Source: Deltaproteobacteria bacterium (lineage in GTDB: Bacteria; Chloroflexota; Dehalococcoidia; Dehalococcoidales; BS750m-G39). Taken from it: a stretch of DNA of 15,923 bases. Numbering within the stretch: position 1 is the stretch's first letter; every line of letters starts with the position of its first letter. Below, piece after piece: positions 7,450-14,672 of this stretch. The notes under the pieces are model-generated. The model had not been told where the DNA came from. It saw only the letters and a program-made list of their open reading frames with translations, and ran no database searches. The translations under genes were made by a program, and so were the position numbers. The stretch is from NCBI GenBank assembly GCA_013202445.1, contig JABMRW010000065.1:1-15923 (forward strand). Direction: 5' to 3'.

Positions 7450-7464
7450 CCAGCCCGTGGCTGG
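7450..7464 (+). terminator. Short hairpin after the sensor gene, weak terminator candidate
   Basis: CCAGCC (7450-7455) and GGCTGG (7459-7464) form a 6-bp stem with a 3-base loop directly after the TAA. The next T-run (TTTT) is a dozen bases away, so this is a poor intrinsic terminator. It is listed because it sits between two genes with separate promoters. Confidence 0.3.
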
Positions 7465-7511
7465 GTGGCATCAGTTTTCCCCAACTTTACAGAACTCCGG
7501 TAGCTATACTA

Positions 7512-7540
7512 TTGAAGCTATAGTTATTATGTGTTACACT
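7512..7540 (+). promoter_or_regulatory. Sigma70-type promoter giving a leaderless response-regulator mRNA
   Basis: TTGAAG at 7512-7517, a 17-bp spacer and TACACT at 7535-7540. The expected start point, seven bases past the -10, is 7547, which is the A of the ATG. No Shine-Dalgarno sequence is visible before this gene, as expected for a leaderless message. Confidence 0.6.
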
Positions 7541-7546
7541 TAAGTT

Positions 7547-8221
7547 ATGGCCACAATAAAGCTATGCATAATCAGCCCCCAGTCCCTGTTTAGGCAGGGG
7601 GTACGGCATTCGCTGGCGGGCATGAGCGGGATAGAGATTATCAGCGAGGCTGAAGTCAATGACGGGGCGTTATCAGCCGTAGAAAACTCGCTGCCTGATG
7701 TAGTCATGGTGGACATTGATACCCCCTCCGATAACGGGCTAAAGCTGGCCCGCCAGATAAGGCAGCGCCTGCCCAATATCGGCGTAATAGTGATTACCTC
7801 AACCCCGGACGATGAACAGCTGTTCCAGGCGATTAAAGCCCAGGCGGCAGCATATTTAAGCAAGGATATTACCGCCGAAGAGCTGGTCAACACGATAAAG
7901 CGAACGGCTAAAGGGGAACACCCCATAAACGAAAGCTTTGTCAGCCATCCCAAGGTGGCGGAGCAGGTATTGCATCACTTCCGGGAACTTCCCCTGGGGC
8001 AGGGAACCGAGTCCATCGTCTCGCCGGTCACCCCCAGGGAACAGGAAATCCTTAACTATATGGCTAAGGGCTATCTCAACAAGCAGATTGCCCTGGCTCT
8101 GGAAATCAGCGAGCAAACGGTAAAGAACCATGTCACTTCGATTCTGCGCAAGCTCAACGCCAACGCTCGCACTCAGGCAGTGGTAGAGGCGATAAAGCAC
8201 GGTCTGGTCACTATAACCTAG
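7547..8221 (+). CDS. NarL/FixJ-type response regulator with atypical receiver
   Basis: A 224-residue cytoplasmic transcription regulator. The receiver domain (about 1-120) has the phosphoacceptor position Asp56 in VMVDIDTP, a conserved Thr84 and Lys106 in AYLSKD. The acidic pair that normally binds Mg near residue 10 is replaced by Ser10-Pro11 (IISPQSLFRQG). Classical aspartate phosphorylation is therefore doubtful; the protein may be constitutive or respond to another signal. The C-terminal LuxR-type helix-turn-helix (about 160-220) is canonical: TPREQEILNYMAKG, then NKQIA, then SEQTVKNHVTSILRKL. No histidine kinase is in view; the gene upstream is a GGDEF/HD-GYP sensor. The start at 7547 is set by the receiver's first strand and by the promoter ending six bases before it. 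Confidence 0.9.
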   Translation: MATIKLCIISPQSLFRQGVRHSLAGMSGIEIISEAEVNDGALSAVENSLPDVVMVDIDTPSDNGLKLARQIRQRLPNIGVIVITSTPDDEQLFQAIKAQAAAYLSKDITAEELVNTIKRTAKGEHPINESFVSHPKVAEQVLHHFRELPLGQGTESIVSPVTPREQEILNYMAKGYLNKQIALALEISEQTVKNHVTSILRKLNANARTQAVVEAIKHGLVTIT

Positions 8222-8277
8222 AAATCGGCAGGCTATGATTAGTTTAGTCACCCGCTACCTCGGAAAAAGGCACTCCC

Positions 8278-8973
8278 ATGATTAAAGCGGTCTTCTTTGA
8301 CCTCTACAACACGCTGATTGGCTATGACCCGCCCAGGGAAGAGACCGAGGCGAGTATACTCAAGGAGTTGGGCGTAGAGGTAACCCCCCAGTCTTTGCTC
8401 CGCCCCATCATGGCCGCCGACGAATTTATCTATCAGGAGCATGCCCGTTACCCCATAGGCAAGCGCTCTAAAGAGGAGACGGTGGAGCTCTACACCCAAT
8501 ATCACGGCATAATTCTCAAGGAGGCGGGGATTGAGGCATCCTGGGAGCTCGTCACCGGTATCTTAAAAAAGTGGCTTAAGGCTGACTACAAGATGGTGCT
8601 CTTTGATGATGTCGTCCCCACCCTCACCCAGCTTAAAGAGCGGGGACTGATTTTAGGGCTTATTTCCAATGTAGACCGTGATATAACCCCCCTCTGTCAG
8701 CAGGTAGGTCTTGACGGCTGGCTGGGGGTGGTGGTCACCTCCCAGGAGGTAGGTTTCAATAAGCCTATGCCCCAGATATTCCGGGCGGCACTGAGAAAAG
8801 CCAAGGTCAGGCCCATAGAGGCAATCTATATCGGCGACCAGCACCAGATTGACGTGGTGGGGGCTAACGGGGCCGGGATGATCGGGCTTCTCATTGACCG
8901 CAACGGCTTTTTTGAGGATATTACCGATGCCCCCCGCCTCACCAGCCTCACCCAGATTGTGGAATACCTCTAG
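8278..8973 (+). CDS. HAD-superfamily hydrolase (subfamily IA-like phosphatase)
   Basis: A 231-residue cytoplasmic phosphatase-type enzyme. The four HAD motifs are present: nucleophile Asp8 and Tyr10 in FFDLYNTL (motif I), Ser in GLISNVD (motif II), Lys in EVGFNKPMPQIF (motif III) and the acidic pair in YIGDQHQID (motif IV). Motif I has Tyr where phosphatases usually carry the acid/base Asp (D-x-D), as in haloacid dehalogenases and some uncharacterised members, so phosphatase activity should not be assumed. A helical cap lies between motifs I and II (about 18-95). The substrate is unknown. The ATG follows an A-rich AAAAAGG site. The gene may be co-transcribed with the regulator 56 bases upstream. 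It converges with the ychF-like gene, and the two stop codons overlap. Confidence 0.87.
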   Translation: MIKAVFFDLYNTLIGYDPPREETEASILKELGVEVTPQSLLRPIMAADEFIYQEHARYPIGKRSKEETVELYTQYHGIILKEAGIEASWELVTGILKKWLKADYKMVLFDDVVPTLTQLKERGLILGLISNVDRDITPLCQQVGLDGWLGVVVTSQEVGFNKPMPQIFRAALRKAKVRPIEAIYIGDQHQIDVVGANGAGMIGLLIDRNGFFEDITDAPRLTSLTQIVEYL

Positions 8974-10055
8974 ATATTAAACAGGAATGTAATCACATCC
9001 CCGTCCTGCACCGGGTAGCCCTTGCCCTCCAACCGCAGCCGCCCCTTCTTGTGGGCCTCAGCTAAATTATCGCATTTCATCAGGTCGTCGTAGCTGATGG
9101 CTTCCGCCCGGATAAAGCCCCGTTCCATGTCGGAGTGGATTTTTCCCGCCGCCTTAAGTGCGGTAGTGCCTTTGGGGATAGGCCAGGCTTTTACCTCCTC
9201 CGATACGGTGGTGAAGAATGTGATTAAGTCCAGTAGCTGGTAGCTCAGCCTGATAACGCGCTCTAATACCGGCTCGGTGATGCCGAACTCGGTGCGGTAT
9301 TCCTTCTCGGCTTCTTCATCCAGCTGGGTCAGCTCCATTTCCAGCTTGCCGCAGAGGGCGATAACGCCCCGCCCCACCCCCCGGTGGCGCGAGTTCAGCT
9401 CGGCTTCCAGGGACGTTGACTCTCCTATCTGCCCCTCCCCGATATTTACTGCGATTAGCAGCGGCTTGGCGGTGAGGAACTGGAAGTTAGATATGGCCTT
9501 GGTTTCGTCGGCGGTTAAGCCGAGCTGGCGGATGGGCATCTCTTTTTCCAGCTCGGCTTTTAGCTTTTCCAGCAGTTGCTGCTCCCTCAGCAGGCTCTGA
9601 CGCTCGGTGGGGTCGGCCCCTTTCAGCGAGGTCTCTATCCTCTCCAGCCGGCGGCTGATAATGCCGGCATCATGGAGGGTAAGCTCAAGGTCGATGGCGG
9701 TGATGTCCCGTTCCACATCCAGGCTGCCCTCGACATGGGGTATGCTGTCGTCGGTGAAGGCGCGGACGACGTTAATCAGGGCGTCGGTGTTGCTCAGATC
9801 GCTTAAGATTTGACCCCCCATCCCCCTGTCCCCCCCTTTAACCGAAGCCCCGATGTCAATATAGCTCACTTCGGCGGGGACCACCCGCTTGGGCTGGAGC
9901 ATGTCGGCCAGCGCTTTGAGGCGCGGCTCGGGGACTTTAGCCTTGCCGATATGGGGGGTGGAGCTTTTTGTGTCGGCCTGGCCCTTGGTCAGGGCGTTGA
10001 AGATTGTGGTCTTGCCGCTTTTGTCCAGGCCGACGATGCCGATATCAATACTCAT
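8970..10055 (-). CDS. Divergent YchF/DUF933-family P-loop NTPase with TGS domain
   Basis: At 361 residues it matches the usual YchF length. YchF (OLA1) proteins are ribosome-associated NTPases of the Obg group that prefer ATP. The P-loop GLDKSGKTT (9-17) is intact. The G4 position reads NIGE (204-207), matching the NxxE form linked with ATP preference. A coiled helical insert runs at about 120-175. The C-terminal TGS/DUF933 domain is well conserved (FFTTVSEEVKAWPIPKGTTA onward, ending GKGYPVQDGDVITFLFN). The G3 motif is altered: DIGA (67-70) replaces DIAG, and the following switch segment is shorter than in E. coli YchF. It is thus a divergent paralogue or lineage variant whose nucleotide cycle may differ. 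It is the second gene of a minus-strand operon, 32 bases after the small helical-repeat gene. Confidence 0.86.
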   Translation of the reverse strand: MSIDIGIVGLDKSGKTTIFNALTKGQADTKSSTPHIGKAKVPEPRLKALADMLQPKRVVPAEVSYIDIGASVKGGDRGMGGQILSDLSNTDALINVVRAFTDDSIPHVEGSLDVERDITAIDLELTLHDAGIISRRLERIETSLKGADPTERQSLLREQQLLEKLKAELEKEMPIRQLGLTADETKAISNFQFLTAKPLLIAVNIGEGQIGESTSLEAELNSRHRGVGRGVIALCGKLEMELTQLDEEAEKEYRTEFGITEPVLERVIRLSYQLLDLITFFTTVSEEVKAWPIPKGTTALKAAGKIHSDMERGFIRAEAISYDDLMKCDNLAEAHKKGRLRLEGKGYPVQDGDVITFLFNI

Positions 10056-10087
10056 TAGTCTAATCCCGGCCCTGTCAGAGCGGGGGG

Positions 10088-10312
10088 CTACTGGTGAGTT
10101 GACTTGACTATTTTTTTGGCCCGCTCAAGGGCAAGTTCGCGTTCCTTGGTGGTCAGCCGGTCGTTGGCGACGATTTCCAGCAGGACTAGAAGGGCGTCAT
10201 GGGAGCCGATAGTGCCTAGCTGTTCAATAGCTTGAGTCCTCAGGTCGGAGGTAAACTCCAGGTCGCTGGTAATTGACGCCAGCTTCTTCAGTTCGTCGTC
10301 CCGTTCCTCCAT
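10088..10312 (-). CDS. Small helical (HEAT-like) protein of unknown function
   Basis: Seventy-four residues, highly charged and predicted helical throughout. The middle (LRTQAIEQLGTIGSHDALLVLLEIVAN, about 24-50) has the helix-turn-helix spacing of a HEAT-type repeat, and the last part (TTKERELALERAKKIV) looks like a further helix. No catalytic motif or known family is recognised. The start is well supported: AGGAGGGTGAA sits immediately before the ATG, and a near-consensus promoter lies 30 bases further up. It is the first gene of an operon with the YchF-like NTPase, so it may act with that protein or simply be co-regulated. Confidence 0.72.
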   Translation of the reverse strand: MEERDDELKKLASITSDLEFTSDLRTQAIEQLGTIGSHDALLVLLEIVANDRLTTKERELALERAKKIVKSTHQ

Positions 10313-10341
10313 TTCACCCTCCTGTGGTGTTCGTTGAGTCT

Positions 10342-10370
10342 ATTTTACTCCTAGTGACATTATTGTTCAA
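10342..10370 (-). promoter_or_regulatory. Sigma70-type promoter of the small-protein/ychF operon
   Basis: On the minus strand: TTGAAC (complement of 10365-10370), a 17-bp spacer, and TAAAAT (complement of 10342-10347). Transcription would start near 10335, giving a leader of about 22 bases that contains an AGGAGG ribosome site. This is a normal leadered gene, in contrast to the leaderless ones in the window. Confidence 0.72.
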
Positions 10371-10799
10371 TAGAGGTGCTTTATTACCTGGCTTTGCCCC
10401 ACTCCCAATTATATCTTTTCCCGCCCGCCACCCTTTAAGGAAGCGGGCTAAAGCCCTTTTTACCCCGCCCCCTATTTTAAACAGTTCTCTTTTTTCCCAT
10501 ACCCGCCCACCCTTATAAGCTACGCTTCTAAAACTCTCTTCCCCCACCCCCCCCAGAGGAGAGAGATTGGTTCCCCTTGTCCCCCCACCTCCCTTCCTTT
10601 GAAAAGGCGACCAACCTAGCGGGGTGTTTAAGAGGGGCGTCAGCCCCTCTTTTAAAAAAACTTCCCCCCTCCCTTGTAAGGGAGGGGGATATAGGGGGTG
10701 GGTTGGTAAGTAAATATATAACGAAATATAATAATCCATATCGCCTCTTTAAAACTCTCTTTTATCTAACCACTCCCTAGAGACTTATTTACCCCGCCT
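10371..10799. other. Gene-free intergenic stretch rich in C/T runs and hairpins
   Basis: About 490 bases separate the operon start at 10312 from holA. The plus strand is strongly pyrimidine-rich (CCCCACCCC, CCCCCCACC and similar runs). It holds a short hairpin followed by T5 (GGGCT, AA, AGCCC, then TTTTT at 10445-10461), which is a weak plus-strand terminator candidate. It also holds a longer double-hairpin repeat at 10621-10702, described separately. Open frames across it are low-complexity, proline- and glycine-rich translations of the repeats and are not believable genes. No RNA gene was recognised. Confidence 0.7.
10621..10702 (+). repeat. Interspersed double-hairpin repeat, copy 1
   Basis: The order is GGGG, six bases, hairpin A, an A-rich linker with AAACTTCCCC, hairpin B, then ATA-AGGGGGT. 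Hairpin A is AAGAGGGGC (10630-10638), loop GTCA, GCCCCTCTT (10643-10651). Hairpin B is CCCCCTCCCTT (10665-10675), loop GT, AAGGGAGGGGG (10678-10688). The same modules in the same order and orientation recur at 14576-14655. The layout resembles REP/BIME-like or non-autonomous palindromic repeats. Hairpin A is followed by TTT and could also act as a terminator. No transposase is associated. Confidence 0.78.
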
Positions 10800-10800
10800 G

Positions 10801-10809
10801 TGCTAAAAT
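10801..10809 (+). promoter_or_regulatory. Possible extended -10 promoter element before holA
   Basis: TGC followed by TAAAAT (10804-10809) fits an extended -10 element. There is no recognisable -35 at the right distance. If real, transcription would begin near 10816, which argues against the GTG at 10800 as the holA start and for the TTG at 10839. Confidence 0.35.
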
Positions 10810-10838
10810 GGGGAGACTTTAAACAGCCAAGGTGGAAT

Positions 10839-11840
10839 TTGCTCTACATACTAAACGGTGATGACGATTTCTCCCTTACCCGGGCGCTGGATGAGATAAA
10901 AAAGGGCCTGGGTGACCCCTCTCTTTTATCCACCAACACCACCCTCCTCGAAGGCCAGAAGGTGACCCCGGACCAGCTGCGGATGGTGGTGGAGACGGTG
11001 CCCTTTTTAGCCGAAAATCGCCTGGTAATTGTCCAGGGGCTGCTGGGGCGCTTTGAGTCCCAGAACAAGCCCCGCCGGAGCAAGAAATCGTCGCCGGCAA
11101 ACGGGCGGCAAGGCGACGCTAAATCCTTTATTGCCGCTATGGCTAACCTCCCCGATAGCACTATTCTGGTCCTGACCGACGGCCGGATAAAAAACGCCAA
11201 CCCCCTGCTTAAACTACTTTCCGGGGCAAAGGTAATGTCTTTCCCCCTGCTCAGGGGGGACATCCTGCGCCAGTGGATTCAAAAAGAAGCTGCCGCCCAG
11301 GGCGCCGACATGTCCCCGCCGGCGCTGGACCTGCTGGCCAGGCTGGTGGGGGGCAATCTCTGGATTATGAGCAGCGAGATAAACAAGCTGGCTCTATTCG
11401 CCTCGGGCCGCCGCGTTGAGGAAGAGGATATTAAGGCGGTGGTCAGCTCGGCGCAGGAGGCTAATGTTTTTGCCATGGTCGATGCCATCCTCGACTTCAA
11501 GGTGGGTGTCGCCGAAACACTGCTGGAGCAATTATTGCAGCAGGGGGCCTCGCCGGCCTATCTGCTGGTGATGCTGTCGCGGCAGGTGCGGCTGGTGGTA
11601 CGGGCTAAGGAGCTCAGGCGCCAGAGAAAGCCCGATATGGAGATTCAGAGCCGGCTGGGCTTAAAGTCGGAGTTTCCCTTCCGCAAGACAATGGAGCAGG
11701 CTCAGCGCTATCCCATGGAGCGGCTCAAGCAGGTGTATAAACGCCTCCTTCAGGCTGACCTGTCCATCAAGACGGGCAGGTTCGACGGTGGTCTGGCGCT
11801 AAATCTGCTAATCGCCGACCTCTGCCCCCAGCCCGCTTGA
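10839..11840 (+). CDS. holA: DNA polymerase III delta subunit (clamp loader)
   Basis: About 333 residues from a TTG at 10839, or 346 from a GTG at 10800. Delta opens the sliding beta clamp as part of the clamp-loader complex at the replication fork. The N-terminus LYILNGDDDFSLTRALDEI is the typical HolA opening, followed by the beta-interacting first domain (LRMVVETVPFLAENRLVIVQGLL), the FPLLRGDILRQWIQKEA linker, the lid and collar region (LDLLARLVGGNLWIMSSEINKLALF) and the C-terminal helical domain ending LALNLLIADLC. The TTG is chosen because AAGGTGG lies at a suitable distance before it, the homologous region starts there, and an extended -10 overlaps the upstream GTG. The start remains uncertain. 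It lies just upstream of alaS, which has its own promoter. Confidence 0.87.
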   Translation: MLYILNGDDDFSLTRALDEIKKGLGDPSLLSTNTTLLEGQKVTPDQLRMVVETVPFLAENRLVIVQGLLGRFESQNKPRRSKKSSPANGRQGDAKSFIAAMANLPDSTILVLTDGRIKNANPLLKLLSGAKVMSFPLLRGDILRQWIQKEAAAQGADMSPPALDLLARLVGGNLWIMSSEINKLALFASGRRVEEEDIKAVVSSAQEANVFAMVDAILDFKVGVAETLLEQLLQQGASPAYLLVMLSRQVRLVVRAKELRRQRKPDMEIQSRLGLKSEFPFRKTMEQAQRYPMERLKQVYKRLLQADLSIKTGRFDGGLALNLLIADLCPQPA

Positions 11841-11855
11841 ATTTCCTCTCCCACG

Positions 11856-11884
11856 TTGACAGTCGGTGTCTCTTAAACTAAAAT
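11856..11884 (+). promoter_or_regulatory. Near-consensus sigma70 promoter giving a leaderless alaS mRNA
   Basis: TTGACA at 11856-11861, a 17-bp spacer and TAAAAT at 11879-11884. The start point would be at about 11891, two bases before the ATGATG at 11893. There is no room for a ribosome binding site and none is seen. Confidence 0.7.
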
Positions 11885-11892
11885 CGTAGATA

Positions 11893-14502
11893 ATGATGAC
11901 CAGCGACCAGGTCCGAAAAGCCTTTCTAGATTTCTTTAAGGAAAAAGGCCATAAAATCATACCCAGCTCCCCGCTGATACCCAGGGGTGACCCAACGCTA
12001 TTGCTGACCAGCGCCGGCATGGTGCAGGTCAAGCCCTATTTTCTGGGCGAGGCAGTTCCCCCCGGCCCCCGCCTGGCTTCCTGCCAGAAGTGCTTCCGCA
12101 CCAGCGACCTCACGGCGGTGGGCGATGCCGGCCACCTCACCTTCTTCGAGATGCTGGGCAACTTCAGCGTCGGCGACTACTTCAAGAAGGAAGCCATTGC
12201 CTGGGCGTGGGAGTTCGTTATCGACTACCTGCACCTACCACTGGAGCGCCTCTGGATAAGTATCTTCCTCGATGATGACGAGGCTTATGGCTACTGGCGG
12301 GAGGTCGGTATCCCCACGGAGAAGATAGTCCGACTCGGTGAGGAGGACAACTTCTGGGGGCCGGCCGGGAGCTCCGGGCCATGCGGACCGGACAGCGAGA
12401 TATTCTATGACTTCGGTGAAGGGACCGGTTGCGGGAAACCCTCCTGTAAGCCGGGTTGTGAATGCGGTCGTTTCACCGAGATATGGAACCTGGTATTCAC
12501 CCAGTATGACCAGGACGAAGAGGGGCATCGTACCCCATTACCAGCGCCCAATATTGATACCGGCATGGGAATGGAGAGAATGGCCGTAGTCATGCAGGGC
12601 AAGGCCTCGATATACGAAACCGACCTCTTTACTCCCCTGATTGAGCGCATCGCGGGGCTGAGCGGTAAAGAATACGGTGTTGACAGGGAGACAGACCACG
12701 CCATGCGTGTCGTTGCCGAGCATGGTCGGGCGGTCACCTTTCTCATCACCGACGGCGTTATGCCCAGCAATGAGGGTCGGGGCTATGTACTGCGGCGACT
12801 TCTCCGGAGGGCAACGCTTTTTGGTCTGAGGCTGGGGCTCGATAAGCCCTTCCTCGCCGAGATTGCCCGGGCTACCATGGGAAAAATGGGGCATATATAT
12901 CCGGAGATAAAGGAGCGCAAGGACTTCGTCACCCGTGTCATCGAGCTTGAAGAGACCCGATTCAGCGAGACGCTGAAGTCCGGTCTGGAGGTGCTTGAAG
13001 GCATAATTGAAGAAAGCAGGTCAAAGGAAATCTCTGGAAAGGACGCCTTCCGGCTCTACGATACCTACGGACTGCCGGTGGAGCTTACCAGGGAGGTCGC
13101 TGCCGAACAGGGCCTTTCCATGGATATGGATGGTTTTGAGCGGGAGATGGAGGCGCAAAGGCAGCGTGCCAAGGGAGCCCAGAGATTCGAGAACATGCAG
13201 GAGAGGACTACCACAGTATTAAGCCATTTTGTGGGATACGAACACCTCGACAAGCAGACACGAGTAGTGGCTATTCTTGCTAGAGACCAGACAGTTAACT
13301 CGGTTGGTGTTAGCGAGACAGCTGAGGTATTCCTTGATGAAACGCCATTCTACGGGGAAATGGGTGGACAAGTCGGTGATACAGGCGAGATCCGTGGACC
13401 GTTGGGCTTGTTCCAAGTTACAGATACACGTCGGATGCCCATATCAGGTAGCATCTCCGGCACGGTCATGGTGCATGTCGGTGAGGTTAACACGGGTACC
13501 ATATCGGTAGGCGATGTGGTTACCGCTACAGTCGACCACGAGCGCCGACTCGACATCGCCCGTAACCATACCGCCACTCATTTGTTACAGGCGGCTTTAC
13601 GTCAGATTCTCGGAGACGAGGTGCAGCAGCGGGGCTCGCTGGTAGCCCCGGAGCGACTCCGCTTTGATTTCTCCTATCTGACCGCCATGATGCCGGAGGA
13701 GATACAGCTAGTGCAGGAAATTGTCAATGGGCACATCCGTCAGAACCTGCCTGTCGGTGCGGAGGATATGACCTACCGCGAGGCGATTGCCCGGGGGGCG
13801 ATTGCCCTTTTCGATGAAAAGTACGGGGACACTGTCCGGGTGGTAAAGAGCGGTGAACCCACGGTCAGTACCGAGCTGTGCGGCGGCACGCACGTAACTG
13901 CCACCGGCGAGATTGGCCTTTTCCTGATTACCAGTGAGAGCAGTATCGGTTCCGGGATGCGGCGAATCGAAGCCGTCACCGGCAGGGGCGCCGAGAAGCT
14001 GGTGGAGCAGCGTTTCTCCGGATTGGAAAAGATTGCCCAGGCGGTCGGTTCCTCACCTGACGATGTTGAGGAAAAGGTCTCCGGCATGATTTCCGAGCTA
14101 AATGCCGGGCAGAAGCGAACGCTAACCCTGGAGCGGGAGCTGTCCCGGATGGTGGCTGAAGACCTGCTGGCTAAGGTGGAGGAAATCAACGGTGTGAAAG
14201 TACTGGCGGAAGCAGTTCGGCCTTTCCCACAGCCGGTTCTGCGCGAGATGAGCGACTTCCTGCGGGATAGATTGAAGAGTGCGGTCGTGGTACTGGGAAC
14301 CGTCCACGGGGACAGGCCGTCGTTCCTGGCGGCGGTAACACCTGACCTGGTAGCTCGTGGCTACAATGCCGGGGACATCGTGAGAAAGGTTGCACAGGTT
14401 ACCGGTGGCGGTGGTGGTGGTAAAGCCACTCTTGCCCAGGCCGGAGGCAGGGATAAAGGCAAACTGGAAGAAGCCCTCCGACTGGTGAGAGACCTGATTT
14501 AA
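11893..14502 (+). CDS. alaS: Alanine--tRNA ligase
   Basis: An 869-residue class II aminoacyl-tRNA synthetase that charges tRNA-Ala in the cytoplasm and edits mischarged Ser or Gly. The catalytic domain (about 1-240) shows the AlaRS signatures GDPTLLLTSAGMVQ, CQKCFRTSDL and FFEMLGNFSVGDYF, and the cysteine-rich GCGKPSCKPGCECGRF near 179-195 before EIWNLVF. The tRNA-recognition region includes DHAMRVVAEHGRAVTFLI and NEGRGYVLRRLLRRA. The editing domain carries the zinc ligands His559-x3-His563 (NHTATH) and Cys663-x3-His667 (CGGTH). The C-terminal C-Ala domain ends in the glycine-rich GGGGGGKATLAQAGG. All domains are present at the expected length. It starts with ATGATG directly after a strong promoter, with no Shine-Dalgarno sequence. 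Its neighbours holA, ruvX and tgt form a housekeeping cluster. Confidence 0.97.
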   Translation: MMTSDQVRKAFLDFFKEKGHKIIPSSPLIPRGDPTLLLTSAGMVQVKPYFLGEAVPPGPRLASCQKCFRTSDLTAVGDAGHLTFFEMLGNFSVGDYFKKEAIAWAWEFVIDYLHLPLERLWISIFLDDDEAYGYWREVGIPTEKIVRLGEEDNFWGPAGSSGPCGPDSEIFYDFGEGTGCGKPSCKPGCECGRFTEIWNLVFTQYDQDEEGHRTPLPAPNIDTGMGMERMAVVMQGKASIYETDLFTPLIERIAGLSGKEYGVDRETDHAMRVVAEHGRAVTFLITDGVMPSNEGRGYVLRRLLRRATLFGLRLGLDKPFLAEIARATMGKMGHIYPEIKERKDFVTRVIELEETRFSETLKSGLEVLEGIIEESRSKEISGKDAFRLYDTYGLPVELTREVAAEQGLSMDMDGFEREMEAQRQRAKGAQRFENMQERTTTVLSHFVGYEHLDKQTRVVAILARDQTVNSVGVSETAEVFLDETPFYGEMGGQVGDTGEIRGPLGLFQVTDTRRMPISGSISGTVMVHVGEVNTGTISVGDVVTATVDHERRLDIARNHTATHLLQAALRQILGDEVQQRGSLVAPERLRFDFSYLTAMMPEEIQLVQEIVNGHIRQNLPVGAEDMTYREAIARGAIALFDEKYGDTVRVVKSGEPTVSTELCGGTHVTATGEIGLFLITSESSIGSGMRRIEAVTGRGAEKLVEQRFSGLEKIAQAVGSSPDDVEEKVSGMISELNAGQKRTLTLERELSRMVAEDLLAKVEEINGVKVLAEAVRPFPQPVLREMSDFLRDRLKSAVVVLGTVHGDRPSFLAAVTPDLVARGYNAGDIVRKVAQVTGGGGGGKATLAQAGGRDKGKLEEALRLVRDLI

Positions 14503-14575
14503 TGCCAGGGCAGCAGGATGTCTACCAACAGCCTGCAACGGGAAATCCCCTGAATTTGCAAAGTAATCCCTGGAA

Positions 14576-14655
14576 GGGGAGTCATAGAGGGGCAAGCCCC
14601 TCTAATCCCAAACTTCCCCCTCTCCTTCAAAGGAGAGGGGGATACAGGGGGTAAG
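14576..14655 (+). repeat. Interspersed double-hairpin repeat, copy 2
   Basis: The same module order as the copy at 10621-10702. Hairpin A is TAGAGGGGC (14585-14593), loop AA, GCCCCTCTA (14596-14604). Hairpin B is CCCCCTCTCCTT (14616-14627), loop CA, AAGGAGAGGGGG (14630-14641), then ATACAGGGGGT. Compared with copy 1, three consecutive pairs in stem B (fifth to seventh from the loop) change on both arms so that pairing is kept. It fills most of the 170-base gap between alaS and ruvX and ends 17 bases before the ruvX start, so it could influence alaS termination or ruvX expression. Confidence 0.78.
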
Positions 14656-14672
14656 GTAGACAGTAATTTACA

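Noticed and set aside
10441..10702. C-rich direct runs and hairpins as a possible CRISPR array
   Set aside because: There are no regularly spaced identical repeats with unique spacers, only unequal palindromes. No cas gene is present in the window.
10314..10739. Minus-strand open frame of 141 codons in the gap before holA
   Set aside because: It is a low-complexity translation of the C/T-rich repeat region, including the PLYPPPLQGRGE-type peptide typical of translated palindromic repeats, and overlaps the operon promoter.
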